A stretch of DNA of 64,000 bases from Streptomyces maremycinicus (GTDB taxonomy: Bacteria > Actinomycetota > Actinomycetes > Streptomycetales > Streptomycetaceae). Both the position numbers and the translations under genes were made by a program. The stretch spans positions 62,001 through 126,000 of the forward strand of contig NZ_BBYG01000009.1 in the NCBI RefSeq assembly GCF_001184025.1. The letters are read 5' to 3'. Shown in pieces: positions 18,949 to 28,106 of the stretch (its first letter is position 1; each line of letters begins with the position of its first letter). Below the pieces are notes generated by a model. It had not been told where the DNA came from. It ran no database searches and saw only the letters and a program-made list of their open reading frames with translations.

Positions 18949-20108
18949 CAGAGGGCCGCCTCTTCCTGGATGCCCGCGTCGATGTCCTGTGCGGCGTCGA
19001 GTCCGAAGGTGTGGGCGGGGCTCCAGTGCAGGACGACCTCGGCGCCGGGGGCGAGCCGGGCGTCCCGGTCGACGTTCTGGGCGTAGACCTCGAACTCGGG
19101 ACAGACCGTGCTGTCGATGACGTACTGGGTGGAGACGCCGATGAACGACGAGTTGGCGATCCGCCCGGTGATGCGGTTGCGGCCCTCGGGGATCTCACCG
19201 GCGTCGTCGGCGTGGGTGAGGGATATCTTCTCCGGGCGGATGCCGACCAGCACCTTGCCGCCCGTCGTGGTGGGCGCGGAGCAGCGCGACTCGGGCAGGA
19301 CGAGTTTGCCGCCGCCCGCCTTCAGCACGATGTCGTCGCCGTTCTTGGTGTCGACCTCGGCCTCGATGAGGTTCGAGGTGCCGAGGAAGTTGGCGACGAA
19401 GGTCGTCTTCGGGTTCTCGTAGAGGTCGGTCGGCGAGCCGAGCTGCTCGACCCGGCCCGCGTTCATCACGGCGACCGTGTCGGCCATCGTCATGGCCTCC
19501 TCCTGGTCGTGCGTGACGTGCACGAAGGTGATGCCGACCTCGGTCTGGATGCGCTTGAGCTCCAGCTGCATCTGGCGGCGCAGCTTGAGGTCGAGGGCGC
19601 CGAGGGGCTCGTCGAGCAGCAGCACCCCGGGCTTGTTGATCAGGGCGCGGGCCACGGCGACCCGCTGCTGCTGGCCGCCGGAGAGCTGGTGCGGCTTCTT
19701 GCGGGCCTGCTCGCCGAGCTGTACGAGTTCCAGCATCTCCTCGACCTGCTTCTTCACGCTCTTGATGCCGCGCCGGCGCAGGCCGAAGGCGACGTTCTCG
19801 AAGATGTCGAGGTGCGGGAAGAGGGCGTAGGACTGGAACACGGTGTTGACCGGGCGCTTGTACGGCGGGAGTGCCGTCACGTCCTGGTCGCCGAGGTGGA
19901 CGGTCCCGGAGGAAGGTTCCTCCAGACCGGCGATCATGCGCAGGGTGGTGGTCTTGCCGCAGCCGGAGGCACCGAGCAAGGCGAAGAAGGAGCCCTGCGG
20001 GACGGTCAGGTCGAGCGGCTGGACGGCGGTGAAGGAGCCGTAGGTCTTGCTGATGCCGGTCAGGCGGACATCGCCGCTGCCGCTGTTGGTCGTCTTCATC
20101 GTCGTCAC
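18948..20108 (-). CDS. potA: Polyamine ABC transporter ATP-binding protein PotA
   Basis: This 386-residue cytoplasmic ATPase has Walker [10 protein letters not shown] at 46-54, signature LSGGQQQR at 142-149 and Walker B VLLLDEP at 162-168. The C-terminal TOBE-type regulatory domain spans about 240-375. Length and motif spacing are those of PotA/PotG. The gene overlaps potD by 4 nt (ATGA) at its start and potB by one base at its end, so it sits in the middle of the potDABC operon and powers polyamine uptake. Confidence 0.93.
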   Translation of the reverse strand: MTTMKTTNSGSGDVRLTGISKTYGSFTAVQPLDLTVPQGSFFALLGASGCGKTTTLRMIAGLEEPSSGTVHLGDQDVTALPPYKRPVNTVFQSYALFPHLDIFENVAFGLRRRGIKSVKKQVEEMLELVQLGEQARKKPHQLSGGQQQRVAVARALINKPGVLLLDEPLGALDLKLRRQMQLELKRIQTEVGITFVHVTHDQEEAMTMADTVAVMNAGRVEQLGSPTDLYENPKTTFVANFLGTSNLIEAEVDTKNGDDIVLKAGGGKLVLPESRCSAPTTTGGKVLVGIRPEKISLTHADDAGEIPEGRNRITGRIANSSFIGVSTQYVIDSTVCPEFEVYAQNVDRDARLAPGAEVVLHWSPAHTFGLDAAQDIDAGIQEEAAL

Positions 20109-21352
20109 GCCCCGGTGAGCTTCGCGAACTTCGCCTCGTAGGCGGTCTCTTCCTTCGAGCTCAGCGAGCGGAAGGAATGCGACTTCGCCTGCATGGCCTT
20201 GTCAGGGATGATCAGCGGATTGTTCGCCGCATCCTCGTCGATCTTCGCCAGCGCGTCCTTCACGCCGTCCACGGGACAGACGTAGTTGATGTACGCGGCG
20301 AGTTCGGCGGCCGGCTCCGGCTCGTAGTAGTAGTCCATGAGCCGTTCGGCGTTCGTCTTGTGACGTGCCTTGTTGGGGATCAGCATGTTGTCGCTGGAGG
20401 TCAGGTAGCCGCTGTCCGGGATGACGAAGTCGACGTCGGGGCTGTCCGCCTTCAGCTGTACGACGTCACCGGCCCAGGCGATACAGGCCGCGAAGTCGCC
20501 GCTGGTGATGTCGGACGTGTAGTCGTTGCCGGTGAAGCGGCGGATCTGGCCGCTGTCGACGCCCTTCTGGAGACGGGCGATGGCCGCGTCGTAGTCGTCG
20601 TCGGTGAACTTCTCCGGGTCCTTGCCCATGTCCAGCAGCATCATTCCGATGCTGTCGCGCATCTCGGTGAGGAAGCCGACGCGGCCCTTGAGCTTGGGGT
20701 TGTCGAGCAGGTCGGAGACCGACTTCACCTCGACGCCGTCCAGCGCCTTCTTGTTGTAGGCGATCACCGTGGAGATGCCCTGCCAGGGATACGAGTAGGC
20801 ACGGCCCGGGTCCCAGTCGGGGCTGCGGAACTGGGCCGACAGGTTGGCGTAGGCGTGCGGCAGGTTGGACGGGTCCAGTTTCTGGACCCACCCGAGGCGG
20901 ATGAGGCGGGCGGCCAGCCAGTCGGTGAGGACGATGATGTCCCGGCCGGTGTCCTGGCCCGCGGCGAGCTGCGGCTTGATCTTGCCGAAGAACTCGTTGT
21001 TGTCGTTGATGTCCTCGGTGTACTTGACCTTGACGCCGGTGCGTTTCGTGAAGGCGTCGAGCGTCGGGTGGTGTTTCCCGCTGTCGTCGACGTCCATGTA
21101 CTCGGTCCAGTTGGAGAAGCTGACGGTCTTCTCCTTCGCCGAGTGGTCGTCGGCGGCCGTGCCGCCCTCGGTCTTGCCTGCCGCGGGGATCCCGCAGGCG
21201 CTGAGCGCGCCGAGGCCGCCCAGCGCCAGGGCCCCTGTCGTGGAGGCGCGCAACAATGACCGGCGGGTCATGGCCCCCCTGCCGTTGCGGAGGCTGCGCC
21301 GCACGGCGGCCACTTGGGCCGGGCTCAGACGGTCGGGCTCGTAACTCTCCAT
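20105..21352 (-). CDS. potD: Polyamine-binding lipoprotein PotD
   Basis: This 415-residue extracellular binding protein of the PotD/PotF family has a twin-arginine motif at residues 30-31 (TRRSLL), a hydrophobic segment and lipobox Cys53 (LSAC), giving a Tat-exported lipoprotein. The family-typical start of the mature domain (FSNWTEYMDVDD) is present. Unusually, about 27 residues precede the Tat motif. It heads the potDABC-oxidase run and lies 56 bp downstream of the aldehyde dehydrogenase gene on the same strand. A paralogue lies at 32918-34111. Confidence 0.92.
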   Translation of the reverse strand: MESYEPDRLSPAQVAAVRRSLRNGRGAMTRRSLLRASTTGALALGGLGALSACGIPAAGKTEGGTAADDHSAKEKTVSFSNWTEYMDVDDSGKHHPTLDAFTKRTGVKVKYTEDINDNNEFFGKIKPQLAAGQDTGRDIIVLTDWLAARLIRLGWVQKLDPSNLPHAYANLSAQFRSPDWDPGRAYSYPWQGISTVIAYNKKALDGVEVKSVSDLLDNPKLKGRVGFLTEMRDSIGMMLLDMGKDPEKFTDDDYDAAIARLQKGVDSGQIRRFTGNDYTSDITSGDFAACIAWAGDVVQLKADSPDVDFVIPDSGYLTSSDNMLIPNKARHKTNAERLMDYYYEPEPAAELAAYINYVCPVDGVKDALAKIDEDAANNPLIIPDKAMQAKSHSFRSLSSKEETAYEAKFAKLTGA

Positions 21353-21408
21353 GCGCGTGGTGCCCTTTCGGGAGGTTCGGCCGTGGTCGGCGGCCGGTCG
21401 TCGTCGCT

Positions 21409-22923
21409 CTAACAGTCCCCGAAGATGGTGCGGTGCCAGGACTTGCGGGCCACCGCGGTGTTATCGAACATAACGTGCTTCACCTGCGTGTACTCCTCGA
21501 ACGAGTACACCGACATGTCCTTGCCGAAGCCGGAGGCCTTGTAGCCGCCGTGGGGCATCTCGCTGATGATCGGGATGTGGTCGTTCACCCACACGCACCC
21601 GGCCTTGATCTCGCGCGTGGCCCGGTTCGCCCGGAAGACGTCCCGGCTCCACGCGGAGGCGGCCAGCCCGTACGGGGTGTCGTTGGCGAGCGCGATGCCC
21701 TCGTCGTCACTGTCGAAGGGCAGCACCACCAGGACCGGCCCGAAGATCTCGGACTGGACGACCTCACTGTCCTGCGCGGCGTCCGCGATCAGGGTGGGGC
21801 GATAGTACGCGCCCTTCTTGAGATCCCCCTGCGGGGCCTCCCCGCCGGTCACCACGCGCGCGTAGCCGCGCGCCCGGTCGACGAAGGCGGCGACCCGGTC
21901 GCGCTGGACGTGCGAGACCAGCGGGCCGAGATCGGTACCGGGGGCGAAGGGATCGCCGAGCCGGACCGTTTCCATCAGGGCGGCCGTCCGCTCGACGAAC
22001 GCCTCGTAGAGGGGCCGCTGCACGTACGCGCGCGTGGCGGACGTGCAGTCCTGCCCGGTGTTGATGAGCGCCCCCGCGACCGCGCCGTTGGCGGCGGCCT
22101 CCAGGTCGGCGTCGTCGAAGACGACGAAGGGCGCCTTCCCGCCCAGCTCCAGATGGAGCCGCTTGACCGTCGCGATGGCGACCTCGGTGACGCGCTTGCC
22201 GACGGCGGTGGAGCCGGTGAATGAGGTCATGGCGACGTCGGGATGCCCGACGAGGCGCTCACCGGCCTCCTGTCCGGACCCCGTGACGATGTTGATCACG
22301 CCGTCGGGGATCCCGGCCTCGGTCGCCGCCTGGGCGAAGAGCAAGGAGGTCAGCGGGGTGAGCTCGGCGGGCTTGAGCACGATGGTGTTGCCCGCCGCGA
22401 TCGCCGGGAGGATCTTCCAGGCGGCCATCTGGAGCGGGTAGTTCCAGGGCGCGATGGATCCCACGACACCGATGGGCTCACGGCGGACGTAGGAGGTGTG
22501 GTCGCCCGAGTACTCACCGGCGGCCTGGCCCGCGAGGTGGCGGGCCGCGCCGGCGAAGAAGGCGGTGTTGTCGATGGTGCCCGGAACGTCGAACTCACGG
22601 GTCAGCTTCAGCGGCTTGCCGCACTGGAGGGACTCGGCGCGGGCGAACTCCTCGGCGCGGTCGGTGAGGACGGCGGCGAACCGGTGCAGCGCGTCGGAGC
22701 GCTCACCCGGCGTGGCCCCGGCCCAGCCCGGGAAGGCGGCGCGCGCCGCGGCCACGGCGGCGTCGACGTCGTCGGCGCCGGCCAGCTCGTAGGTGAAGAC
22801 CTCCTCGCCGGTCGCGGGGTCGATCACGGCGTGGCTCCGGCCGGACGTGCCGTGCCGGAGGCGGCCTCCGATGTACTGAGCGCCGTCCGCGAATCGTTCC
22901 TGTGCGGGGAACCGGTCCTGCAT
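21409..22923 (-). CDS. Aldehyde dehydrogenase, gamma-aminobutyraldehyde type
   Basis: This 504-residue NAD-dependent aldehyde dehydrogenase has its general base at Glu259 (HLELGGKAP) and catalytic Cys293 (TGQDCTSA). ATG 22923 is chosen since GGAGGAGAG lies just upstream; an in-frame ATG at 23016 adds an unrelated tail. It resembles gamma-aminobutyraldehyde/betaine aldehyde dehydrogenases (PatD/PuuC types). As the first gene of the unit aldehyde dehydrogenase-potDABC-oxidase, it probably converts the aldehyde released from putrescine or its glutamyl derivative to the acid that leads to GABA. Another copy, 34525-35973, appears functionally parallel. Confidence 0.9.
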   Translation of the reverse strand: MQDRFPAQERFADGAQYIGGRLRHGTSGRSHAVIDPATGEEVFTYELAGADDVDAAVAAARAAFPGWAGATPGERSDALHRFAAVLTDRAEEFARAESLQCGKPLKLTREFDVPGTIDNTAFFAGAARHLAGQAAGEYSGDHTSYVRREPIGVVGSIAPWNYPLQMAAWKILPAIAAGNTIVLKPAELTPLTSLLFAQAATEAGIPDGVINIVTGSGQEAGERLVGHPDVAMTSFTGSTAVGKRVTEVAIATVKRLHLELGGKAPFVVFDDADLEAAANGAVAGALINTGQDCTSATRAYVQRPLYEAFVERTAALMETVRLGDPFAPGTDLGPLVSHVQRDRVAAFVDRARGYARVVTGGEAPQGDLKKGAYYRPTLIADAAQDSEVVQSEIFGPVLVVLPFDSDDEGIALANDTPYGLAASAWSRDVFRANRATREIKAGCVWVNDHIPIISEMPHGGYKASGFGKDMSVYSFEEYTQVKHVMFDNTAVARKSWHRTIFGDC

Positions 22924-23145
22924 GTCGCTCTCCTCCGCCTTCGCCCCGCTGTGCGCGAGGGCGGCCAGCGTAGCTCCGGCTTGATTTGATTGCCGATCCT
23001 GACAGAGCAAGGGCACTCCAACAAGTGATTCCGTTGTTGCCTTTTGGTTACGCGACGGAATCTGTCGAGGGCGGGTCGACCAGGTGTCGAGTCGGAGCGG
23101 AAAAGGCGGGACGCAGTGTCAGTGGCGCGTGCCAGACTCGCGTGC

Positions 23146-23706
23146 ATGGAGAAGATCGACAGCCGGGAGGCCCTGGTCAGGCGGGTCCAGGCCGGGGCGA
23201 GGATCAGGTATCTGCATTTCTGGGGGCACCGGCCGCGGCCCGACGGCCGGCTGGGCTCGAGCTGTCTGAGCCAGTGGTGGCCGTCACCCTTCGTGGTCGA
23301 CGGGGTCACCTATCCGACGGCCGAGCACTGGATGATGGCGGGGAAGGCCCGCCTCTTCGAGGACGCGGAAGCGGAGCGGCGGGTGCTGGCCGCGGGCTCC
23401 CCCGCCCAGGCGAAGAAGGAGGGGCGGCTGGTGCGCGGCTTCGACGAGGCGACCTGGCAGCGGGAGCGGTTCGCGATCGTGGTCGAGGGCAGCGTCCACA
23501 AGTTCGCCTCGCACCCCGGGCTGCGGGCGTTCCTGCTGAACACGGGCGAGAAGGTGCTGGTGGAGGCGAGCCCCGTGGACCGCGTGTGGGGCATCGGCCT
23601 CGCGGCGGACGACGAGGCGGCGATGGACCCGCAGCGGTGGCGGGGGCCGAACCTGCTGGGGTTCGCGCTGATGGAAGCCCGCGAGAGGGTCCGGGCGACG
23701 GCCTGA
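23146..23706 (+). CDS. NADAR family protein (YbiA-like)
   Basis: This 186-residue protein of the NADAR/YbiA family is linked to N-glycosidase chemistry on riboflavin intermediates or ADP-ribosylated nucleic acids. Recognisable blocks are LSQWWPSPF, YPTAEHWMMAGKA, and the terminal GPNLLGFALMEARERV. ATG 23146 is preferred over the upstream in-frame ATG because a -10-like CAGACT ends exactly 7 nt upstream, which suggests a leaderless transcript; no Shine-Dalgarno sequence is seen. It diverges from the aldehyde dehydrogenase operon. The role in this location is unknown. Confidence 0.85.
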   Translation: MEKIDSREALVRRVQAGARIRYLHFWGHRPRPDGRLGSSCLSQWWPSPFVVDGVTYPTAEHWMMAGKARLFEDAEAERRVLAAGSPAQAKKEGRLVRGFDEATWQRERFAIVVEGSVHKFASHPGLRAFLLNTGEKVLVEASPVDRVWGIGLAADDEAAMDPQRWRGPNLLGFALMEARERVRATA

Positions 23707-23730
23707 GCAGCGGGTGCGGCCGCGGCCGCA

Positions 23731-23974
23731 CCTGCCCATGCCCGCCGGTGACTCCCCTGCCCTCCGGTGACTCCTACGGCCGCAGGTGACTCCCGCGTCG
23801 GCCGGTTGCTCCCATGCCGGCCGGTGACTCCCGCGCCCCACGCCCCGTCGCTGGCTCCCGCGCCCGCCGGTGACTCCCATGCCCCGCCGCTGGCTCCCGC
23901 GCCCCGTCGCTGGCTCCCGCGCCGGGCGGTAGCTCCCGCGCCCGCCGGTGACTCCCGCGCCCCGCCGGTGGCTC
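23731..23974. repeat. Degenerate tandem repeat of about 19 bp, roughly 12 copies
   Basis: Tandem units follow the consensus CCGGTGACTCCCGCGCCCG, with variants such as CCGTCGCTGGCTCCCGCG. The array fills the whole space between the convergent NADAR and DUF4190 genes. It is not in frame with either gene. It looks like an expanding minisatellite; no CRISPR-like unique spacers are present. Confidence 0.85.
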
Positions 23975-24992
23975 AGGCCTGCACGATCAGCAGCACGCCC
24001 AGTCCGACCGCGAGCGCGATGCCCACGCTTCCGCAGATGATCCCCGCCAGGGCCTGACCCGGGTTCGAGGCCTCGCCCCGCCTGGCCTTCCCCCGTCCGA
24101 CCGCGCCGAAGGTGATACCGAGGATGCCGAGCACGATGGCCAACGGCCACATGCAGAAGCCGACGGCCGAGATGATCCCGAGGATCATGCCGGCGATGCC
24201 CATGCCGTTGCTGTCCCCCGCCCCGCCGGGCCAGCCGTAGGGACCGGGGGCTCCGCCGTAGTGCGGCGGGGAGGGATAGCCGTAGCCGCCGGGATATCCG
24301 TACGGCAGCTGGCCGGGCCCGTGCGGCGCGAGGGGCGGCGGCGGGACCGGGCCGCCCGGGCCGGGGGGAGCGAAGGGGTTGACGGGGTGGCCGGGGTAAC
24401 CGGGGTGACCGGGCGGACCACCGGCCGCCGCCGTGCCGGGCTGGGGCGGCGGGAAGGCGCCGGGATGCCCGTTCACCGGCGGGTTCCCGAAGGGAGCGGC
24501 CCAGGCCTGCGGGGTGCCGCCCCCGGTCGGCGGGGACACGTTGGGCAGCGAGGTCACCGTCCGCTGGTCGTGAACGGCCGGCGGCACCTGCCCCGGGGGC
24601 ACGGGGGCAGGGGCCGGGGTGGCGGCGGAGTCCGGCGTCAGCGGTTCGTTCGCGGCGACGGTGTAGCCGGGCCCGCTCTGCGCGCCGTCCCCCGGGGCGG
24701 CCCAGGGGTTCGGCCCGGCAGGGGTCCCGGCGGGACCGGCCCCCCGCTCCGCCACGTCCGCCGGACCGGCAGCAGCCGCCGCATCCGTCGGACCCGGAGC
24801 CGCAGTACCCGACACGTCCGTCGGACCCGCAGCAGCCGCATCCGTCGGGGCCGTGGCCGTCGTGTCCTTGTGCAACGGCACCTTGGGAGCCGCGTCCTGC
24901 GGGCCGTCCGCCTCGTCGGCCCGGTCCGGAGCGGGCGCGGGCCACGGGTCTCGGGCGGCGTCACCGGCCGGAGTCGGCGCGTCGTCGGACAT
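23973..24992 (-). CDS. DUF4190 membrane protein with long Pro/Gly/Ala-rich N-terminus
   Basis: This is a 339-residue protein. ATG 24992 is chosen because GAGGGGATC precedes it. Roughly the first 260 residues are low-complexity and disordered, rich in Ala, Pro, Gly and Tyr (GYPGGYGYPSPPHYG-type). The C-terminal 75 residues carry two hydrophobic helices with the DUF4190 pattern (GMGIAGMILGIISAVG ... GQALAGIICGSVGIALA). Such proteins are common small membrane proteins of unknown function in Streptomyces. Its 3' end runs straight into the minisatellite. Confidence 0.85.
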   Translation of the reverse strand: MSDDAPTPAGDAARDPWPAPAPDRADEADGPQDAAPKVPLHKDTTATAPTDAAAAGPTDVSGTAAPGPTDAAAAAGPADVAERGAGPAGTPAGPNPWAAPGDGAQSGPGYTVAANEPLTPDSAATPAPAPVPPGQVPPAVHDQRTVTSLPNVSPPTGGGTPQAWAAPFGNPPVNGHPGAFPPPQPGTAAAGGPPGHPGYPGHPVNPFAPPGPGGPVPPPPLAPHGPGQLPYGYPGGYGYPSPPHYGGAPGPYGWPGGAGDSNGMGIAGMILGIISAVGFCMWPLAIVLGILGITFGAVGRGKARRGEASNPGQALAGIICGSVGIALAVGLGVLLIVQA

Positions 24993-25486
24993 GCGTGGAT
25001 CCCCTCTGTCGCCCTCTGCCCCGCGTCCCCGCCGGGCATTCGGTCCTGCGCGTTCCGTCCTGCGTTCCGTCATCCGTACGGCGTTCCACCGTGCGTACGT
25101 TCCGTCATGTTACGGCCCGGGACCGATGCGGTGAGCGGCGGTATGCGCGGCCGGGGTGGTCCGGGGCGGTGTGTGTGGCGGGGGTTGTCGGGGGCGGTGC
25201 GTGAAGAGGCCAGGGGTCGGGTCGGGGGCGGGCCGAGGAGAGGCCGGGGCCGAGGACGAGGAAGGGTCGGGGGTCGGGCGCAGGAGAGGGCGGGGGCCGA
25301 GGACGAGGAAGGCTCGGGGCCGGCCGGGCCGAGGAGAGGGCGGGGCTGGATCAGGGGCGGGTAGTGGAGAGGGCGGGGGCCGGGTCGGGGGCGGGCCGCC
25401 TACGATGATCCCGACTCATCGATCAGCCGATCACCCGCGTCCCGTCCGGCCCGCTCGGCCCGGGACGCCGTCCCGGGGAGGACCCC
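24993..25486. other. Intergenic region with G-rich imperfect repeats
   Basis: No gene is seen. From about 25140 to 25400 the plus strand is nearly all G with A/C, with GGGG runs. It includes a 20-bp direct repeat GGGGCCGAGGACGAGGAAGG at 25246-25265 and 25293-25312 (47 bp apart) and repeated GAGAGGGCGGGG. This strand asymmetry precedes the deaminase start and may form G-quadruplexes. Confidence 0.7.
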
Positions 25487-26608
25487 ATGACCGACCGCTT
25501 CGACGCATCCGCCGCAGCCCCTGGCTCCCCCGTCTCCGGCGCGCCCGCCGGCCCCACCGCGGCCGACGCGGCCGGCGCCCGTGACGTGCACGCGTTCATC
25601 GCCGGGCTGCCCAAGGCCGAACTGCACGTCCACCACGTCGGCTCCGCCTCCCCCCGCATCGTCGCCGAGCTGGCCGCCCGGCACCCCGACTCCAAGGTGC
25701 CGACCGACCCCGAGGCCCTGGCCGACTACTTCACGTTCACCGACTTCGCCCACTTCATCGACGTGTACCTGTCCGTCGTGGACCTCATCCGCACCCCGGA
25801 GGACGTCCGGCTGCTGACGTACGAGGTCGCCCGGGACCTGGCCCGCCAGCAGGTGCGGTACGCCGAGCTGACCATCACCCCGTACTCCTCGACCCGGCGC
25901 GGCATCGACGAACTCGCCTTCATGGACGCCATCGAGGACGCCCGCAAGGCGGCCGAGGCGGAGTTCGGGACCGTGCTGCGCTGGTGCTTCGACATCCCCG
26001 GCGAGGCCGGTCTGGAGGCCGCCGAGGAGACGACCCGGCTCGCCACCGACGACCGGATCCGCCCCGAGGGGCTGGTCTCCTTCGGCCTCGGCGGGCCCGA
26101 GATCGGCGTGCCGCGCCCGCAGTTCAAGCCCTACTTCGACCGGGCCATCGCCGCCGGGCTGCGGTCGGTGCCGCACGCGGGCGAGACCACCGGACCGCAG
26201 ACGGTGTGGGACGCGCTGACCCACCTGCGCGCCGAGCGCATCGGCCACGGCACCAGCTCCGCGCAGGACGAGAAGCTGCTCGCGCACCTCGCCGAGCACC
26301 GCATCCCCCTGGAGGTGTGCCCGACGTCGAACATCGCCACGCGCGCGGTCCGCACCCTCGACGAGCACCCGATCAAGGAGTTCGTGCGGGCCGGTGTCCT
26401 GGTCACGATCAACTCCGACGACCCGCCCATGTTCGGCACCGACCTCGACAACGAGTACGCGGTCGCCGCCCGCCTCCTCGACCTCGACGAGCGGGGCCTC
26501 GCCGCCCTGGCCAAGAACGCGGTCGACGCCTCCTTCCTGGACGAGGCCGGCAAGACGCGGATCAGGGCCGACATCGACGCCTACACGACGGACCGGCTCG
26601 CCCCCTGA
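25487..26608 (+). CDS. COG1816 deaminase: adenosine deaminase-like, possibly 6-aminodeoxyfutalosine deaminase
   Basis: This 373-residue amidohydrolase of the adenosine deaminase family shows the metal and catalytic residues: H47-V-H49, His230 and Glu233 in HAGE, His254 in RIGHG, and Asp311-Asp312 in SDDP. The N-terminal motif reads ELHVHHVGSASP rather than the usual ELHLHLEGSLRP of adenosine deaminases. Some COG1816 enzymes of Streptomyces have been shown to deaminate 6-aminodeoxyfutalosine in the futalosine route to menaquinone, and this altered motif suggests that activity; this is recalled family knowledge, not proof. About 40 residues of Ala/Pro-rich leader precede the domain. Confidence 0.85.
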   Translation: MTDRFDASAAAPGSPVSGAPAGPTAADAAGARDVHAFIAGLPKAELHVHHVGSASPRIVAELAARHPDSKVPTDPEALADYFTFTDFAHFIDVYLSVVDLIRTPEDVRLLTYEVARDLARQQVRYAELTITPYSSTRRGIDELAFMDAIEDARKAAEAEFGTVLRWCFDIPGEAGLEAAEETTRLATDDRIRPEGLVSFGLGGPEIGVPRPQFKPYFDRAIAAGLRSVPHAGETTGPQTVWDALTHLRAERIGHGTSSAQDEKLLAHLAEHRIPLEVCPTSNIATRAVRTLDEHPIKEFVRAGVLVTINSDDPPMFGTDLDNEYAVAARLLDLDERGLAALAKNAVDASFLDEAGKTRIRADIDAYTTDRLAP

Positions 26609-26635
26609 GGACCCGCTGCCGCCACAATGGGCCTC

Positions 26636-27322
26636 ATGCGCAACGTGACTGCCGTGGCCCATCGCGGCGACCCCTACCGCTTCCGTGAGAACACCGTCGA
26701 CTCGCTGCGTTCCGCGCTCGACCTGGGCGCGGACGCCGTCGAGCTCGACGTACGGCTCACCCGGGACGGCGTGCCCGTCCTGCTGCACGACGCCACGTTG
26801 AAGCGGCTGTGGGAGCACGACCGGCCGCTGCTGTCCCTGTCCACCGCCGAGGTGCGCGGGCTGACGGACGGCGCGGTGCCGACGCTGGCGGAGGCGCTCG
26901 CGGCGACCGACGGCAGCAGGCTGATGCTCGACCTGCCGGGGACGCGGGAGGTGCGCACGGCACGGCGGATCGTGGACGCCGTCCGCGAGGCCGGGGCGGC
27001 GGACCGGGTCTACTACTGCGCCGACGCCACCGCGATGCTGGCCGTGCGCGCGGCCGACCCGTCCGCCGAGATCGCCCTGACCTGCACCAGCCTGGCACCC
27101 GTACGGCCCGCGCTGCTCGACGCGGTGAAGCCGCGCTGGCTCAACTACCGCTTCTCCCTGGTGGACCGGGACCTGGCCGCCCGTGTCCACCACGACGGTC
27201 ACCTGCTCTCGGTCTGGACCCCCGACACCCGCCGTTCCATGCGCCGGCTCATCGACCTGGGCGTCGACTCCATCACCACCAACCGGATCGACGTGCTCAC
27301 GGCTCTGCGCGGGCGGGGCTGA
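26636..27322 (+). CDS. Glycerophosphodiester phosphodiesterase
   Basis: This 228-residue GDPD-family TIM-barrel enzyme hydrolyses glycerophosphodiesters to glycerol 3-phosphate and an alcohol. The catalytic HRG lies at residues 9-11, followed by RENT, ELDVRLTRDG and VLLHD motifs. ATG 26636 is chosen because CACAAT ends 7 nt upstream, a -10-like box placed for a leaderless transcript, and no ribosome-binding site precedes either this or the ATG at 26627. There is no signal peptide, so it is cytoplasmic. It follows the deaminase by 27 bp and converges with the reductase-like gene, overlapping it by 26 bp. Confidence 0.88.
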   Translation: MRNVTAVAHRGDPYRFRENTVDSLRSALDLGADAVELDVRLTRDGVPVLLHDATLKRLWEHDRPLLSLSTAEVRGLTDGAVPTLAEALAATDGSRLMLDLPGTREVRTARRIVDAVREAGAADRVYYCADATAMLAVRAADPSAEIALTCTSLAPVRPALLDAVKPRWLNYRFSLVDRDLAARVHHDGHLLSVWTPDTRRSMRRLIDLGVDSITTNRIDVLTALRGRG

Positions 27323-27950
27323 CCGCGCCGGCCGAGCCGACAGCGCGAGCCGGGGGCCGACCCGCCGCGTACGCCAGCGGCGGAGAGATCGCCTGGGCGT
27401 CCGCCCCCTCCCCCACCCACAGCCGGATGAGCAGCGCGGCCGTCGCCTCCAGCAGGCCGGCCCTGTCGAGGCCGCCCGCGTTCAGCGGCTCGCAGCCGAG
27501 GTCGCGGACGAGCCGCCGTACGACGGACAAGGCCGCTTCGTCGTCCCCGCACAGCGGGACCGCCAGCGGACGGCCGTCGAAGACGGGCGGGTCCAGACGC
27601 CAGACGTCGACATGGCACAGGTTGAAGGCCTTCACGACGTGCGCGGTGGGCGCGGCGGCGGCGATGCGTTCGGCCGCCGCCGGGCCACCCGCCGTGAGCA
27701 GGCCGAAGTCCCGGCCCACGGGATTGGTGCAGTCGATCAGCACCCGCCCGCGCAGGGCTTCCGCCAGCCCGCCGGCCACGTCGGGCGCGGCCGCGTACGG
27801 CACCGCGAGCAGCACCGCGTCCGTCCCCGCCTCGGCCGCCTCCCGCAGCCCTCCCGAACGGCCCCCGACGACCACCTCGTGTCCGGCCCGCCGCCACCCG
27901 GTGCCCAGCGCGTCCGCCATGGAACCGGTACCGAGAATTCCCACCCGCAT
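27297..27950 (-). CDS. NAD(P)/F420-binding reductase-like protein
   Basis: This 217-residue Rossmann-fold protein starts with the dinucleotide-binding motif MRVGILGTGSMADALG, typical of NADPH-dependent F420 reductases and related NAD(P)-binding domain proteins. ATG 27950 is supported by a very strong AGGAGGAGG site. The conserved VLLAVPYAAAPDVAGGLAE and GRVLIDCTNPVG follow in order, as in that family. It diverges from an HxlR-type regulator, a common arrangement for redox-linked genes. Whether it uses F420 or another hydride acceptor is not evident. Confidence 0.85.
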   Translation of the reverse strand: MRVGILGTGSMADALGTGWRRAGHEVVVGGRSGGLREAAEAGTDAVLLAVPYAAAPDVAGGLAEALRGRVLIDCTNPVGRDFGLLTAGGPAAAERIAAAAPTAHVVKAFNLCHVDVWRLDPPVFDGRPLAVPLCGDDEAALSVVRRLVRDLGCEPLNAGGLDRAGLLEATAALLIRLWVGEGADAQAISPPLAYAAGRPPARAVGSAGAVSPARAEP

Positions 27951-27974
27951 GACTCCTCCTCCTGTCCTACGTCC

Positions 27975-28070
27975 CACGTCCCACGGATCGCCCGTCGCAC
28001 GGATCGCCCGTCGCACGGATCTCCGTTCCCTGGAATTCCGTTGCACGGGCTTCCGTTGCACGGATCCGCC
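27975..28070. repeat. Short tandem repeats in divergent control region
   Basis: CACGGATCGCCCGTCG occurs twice head to tail (27982-27997, 27998-28013) and is followed by degenerate units built on CCGTTGCACGG. They fill the control region between the reductase-like gene and the HxlR gene and could be binding sites for the regulator or a small minisatellite. Confidence 0.6.
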
Positions 28071-28106
28071 ACGACAGTAGGGAGCCGCTCGGGCACCATT
28101 CGGTAC

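Noticed and set aside
23731..23974. CRISPR array
   Set aside because: Units are contiguous degenerate tandem copies with no unique spacers, and no cas genes are present.
23284..24945. Long minus-strand frame reading through the 19-bp repeats
   Set aside because: Gly/Arg-rich product without domain; it is the mirror of the NADAR gene and an alternative frame of the DUF4190 gene.
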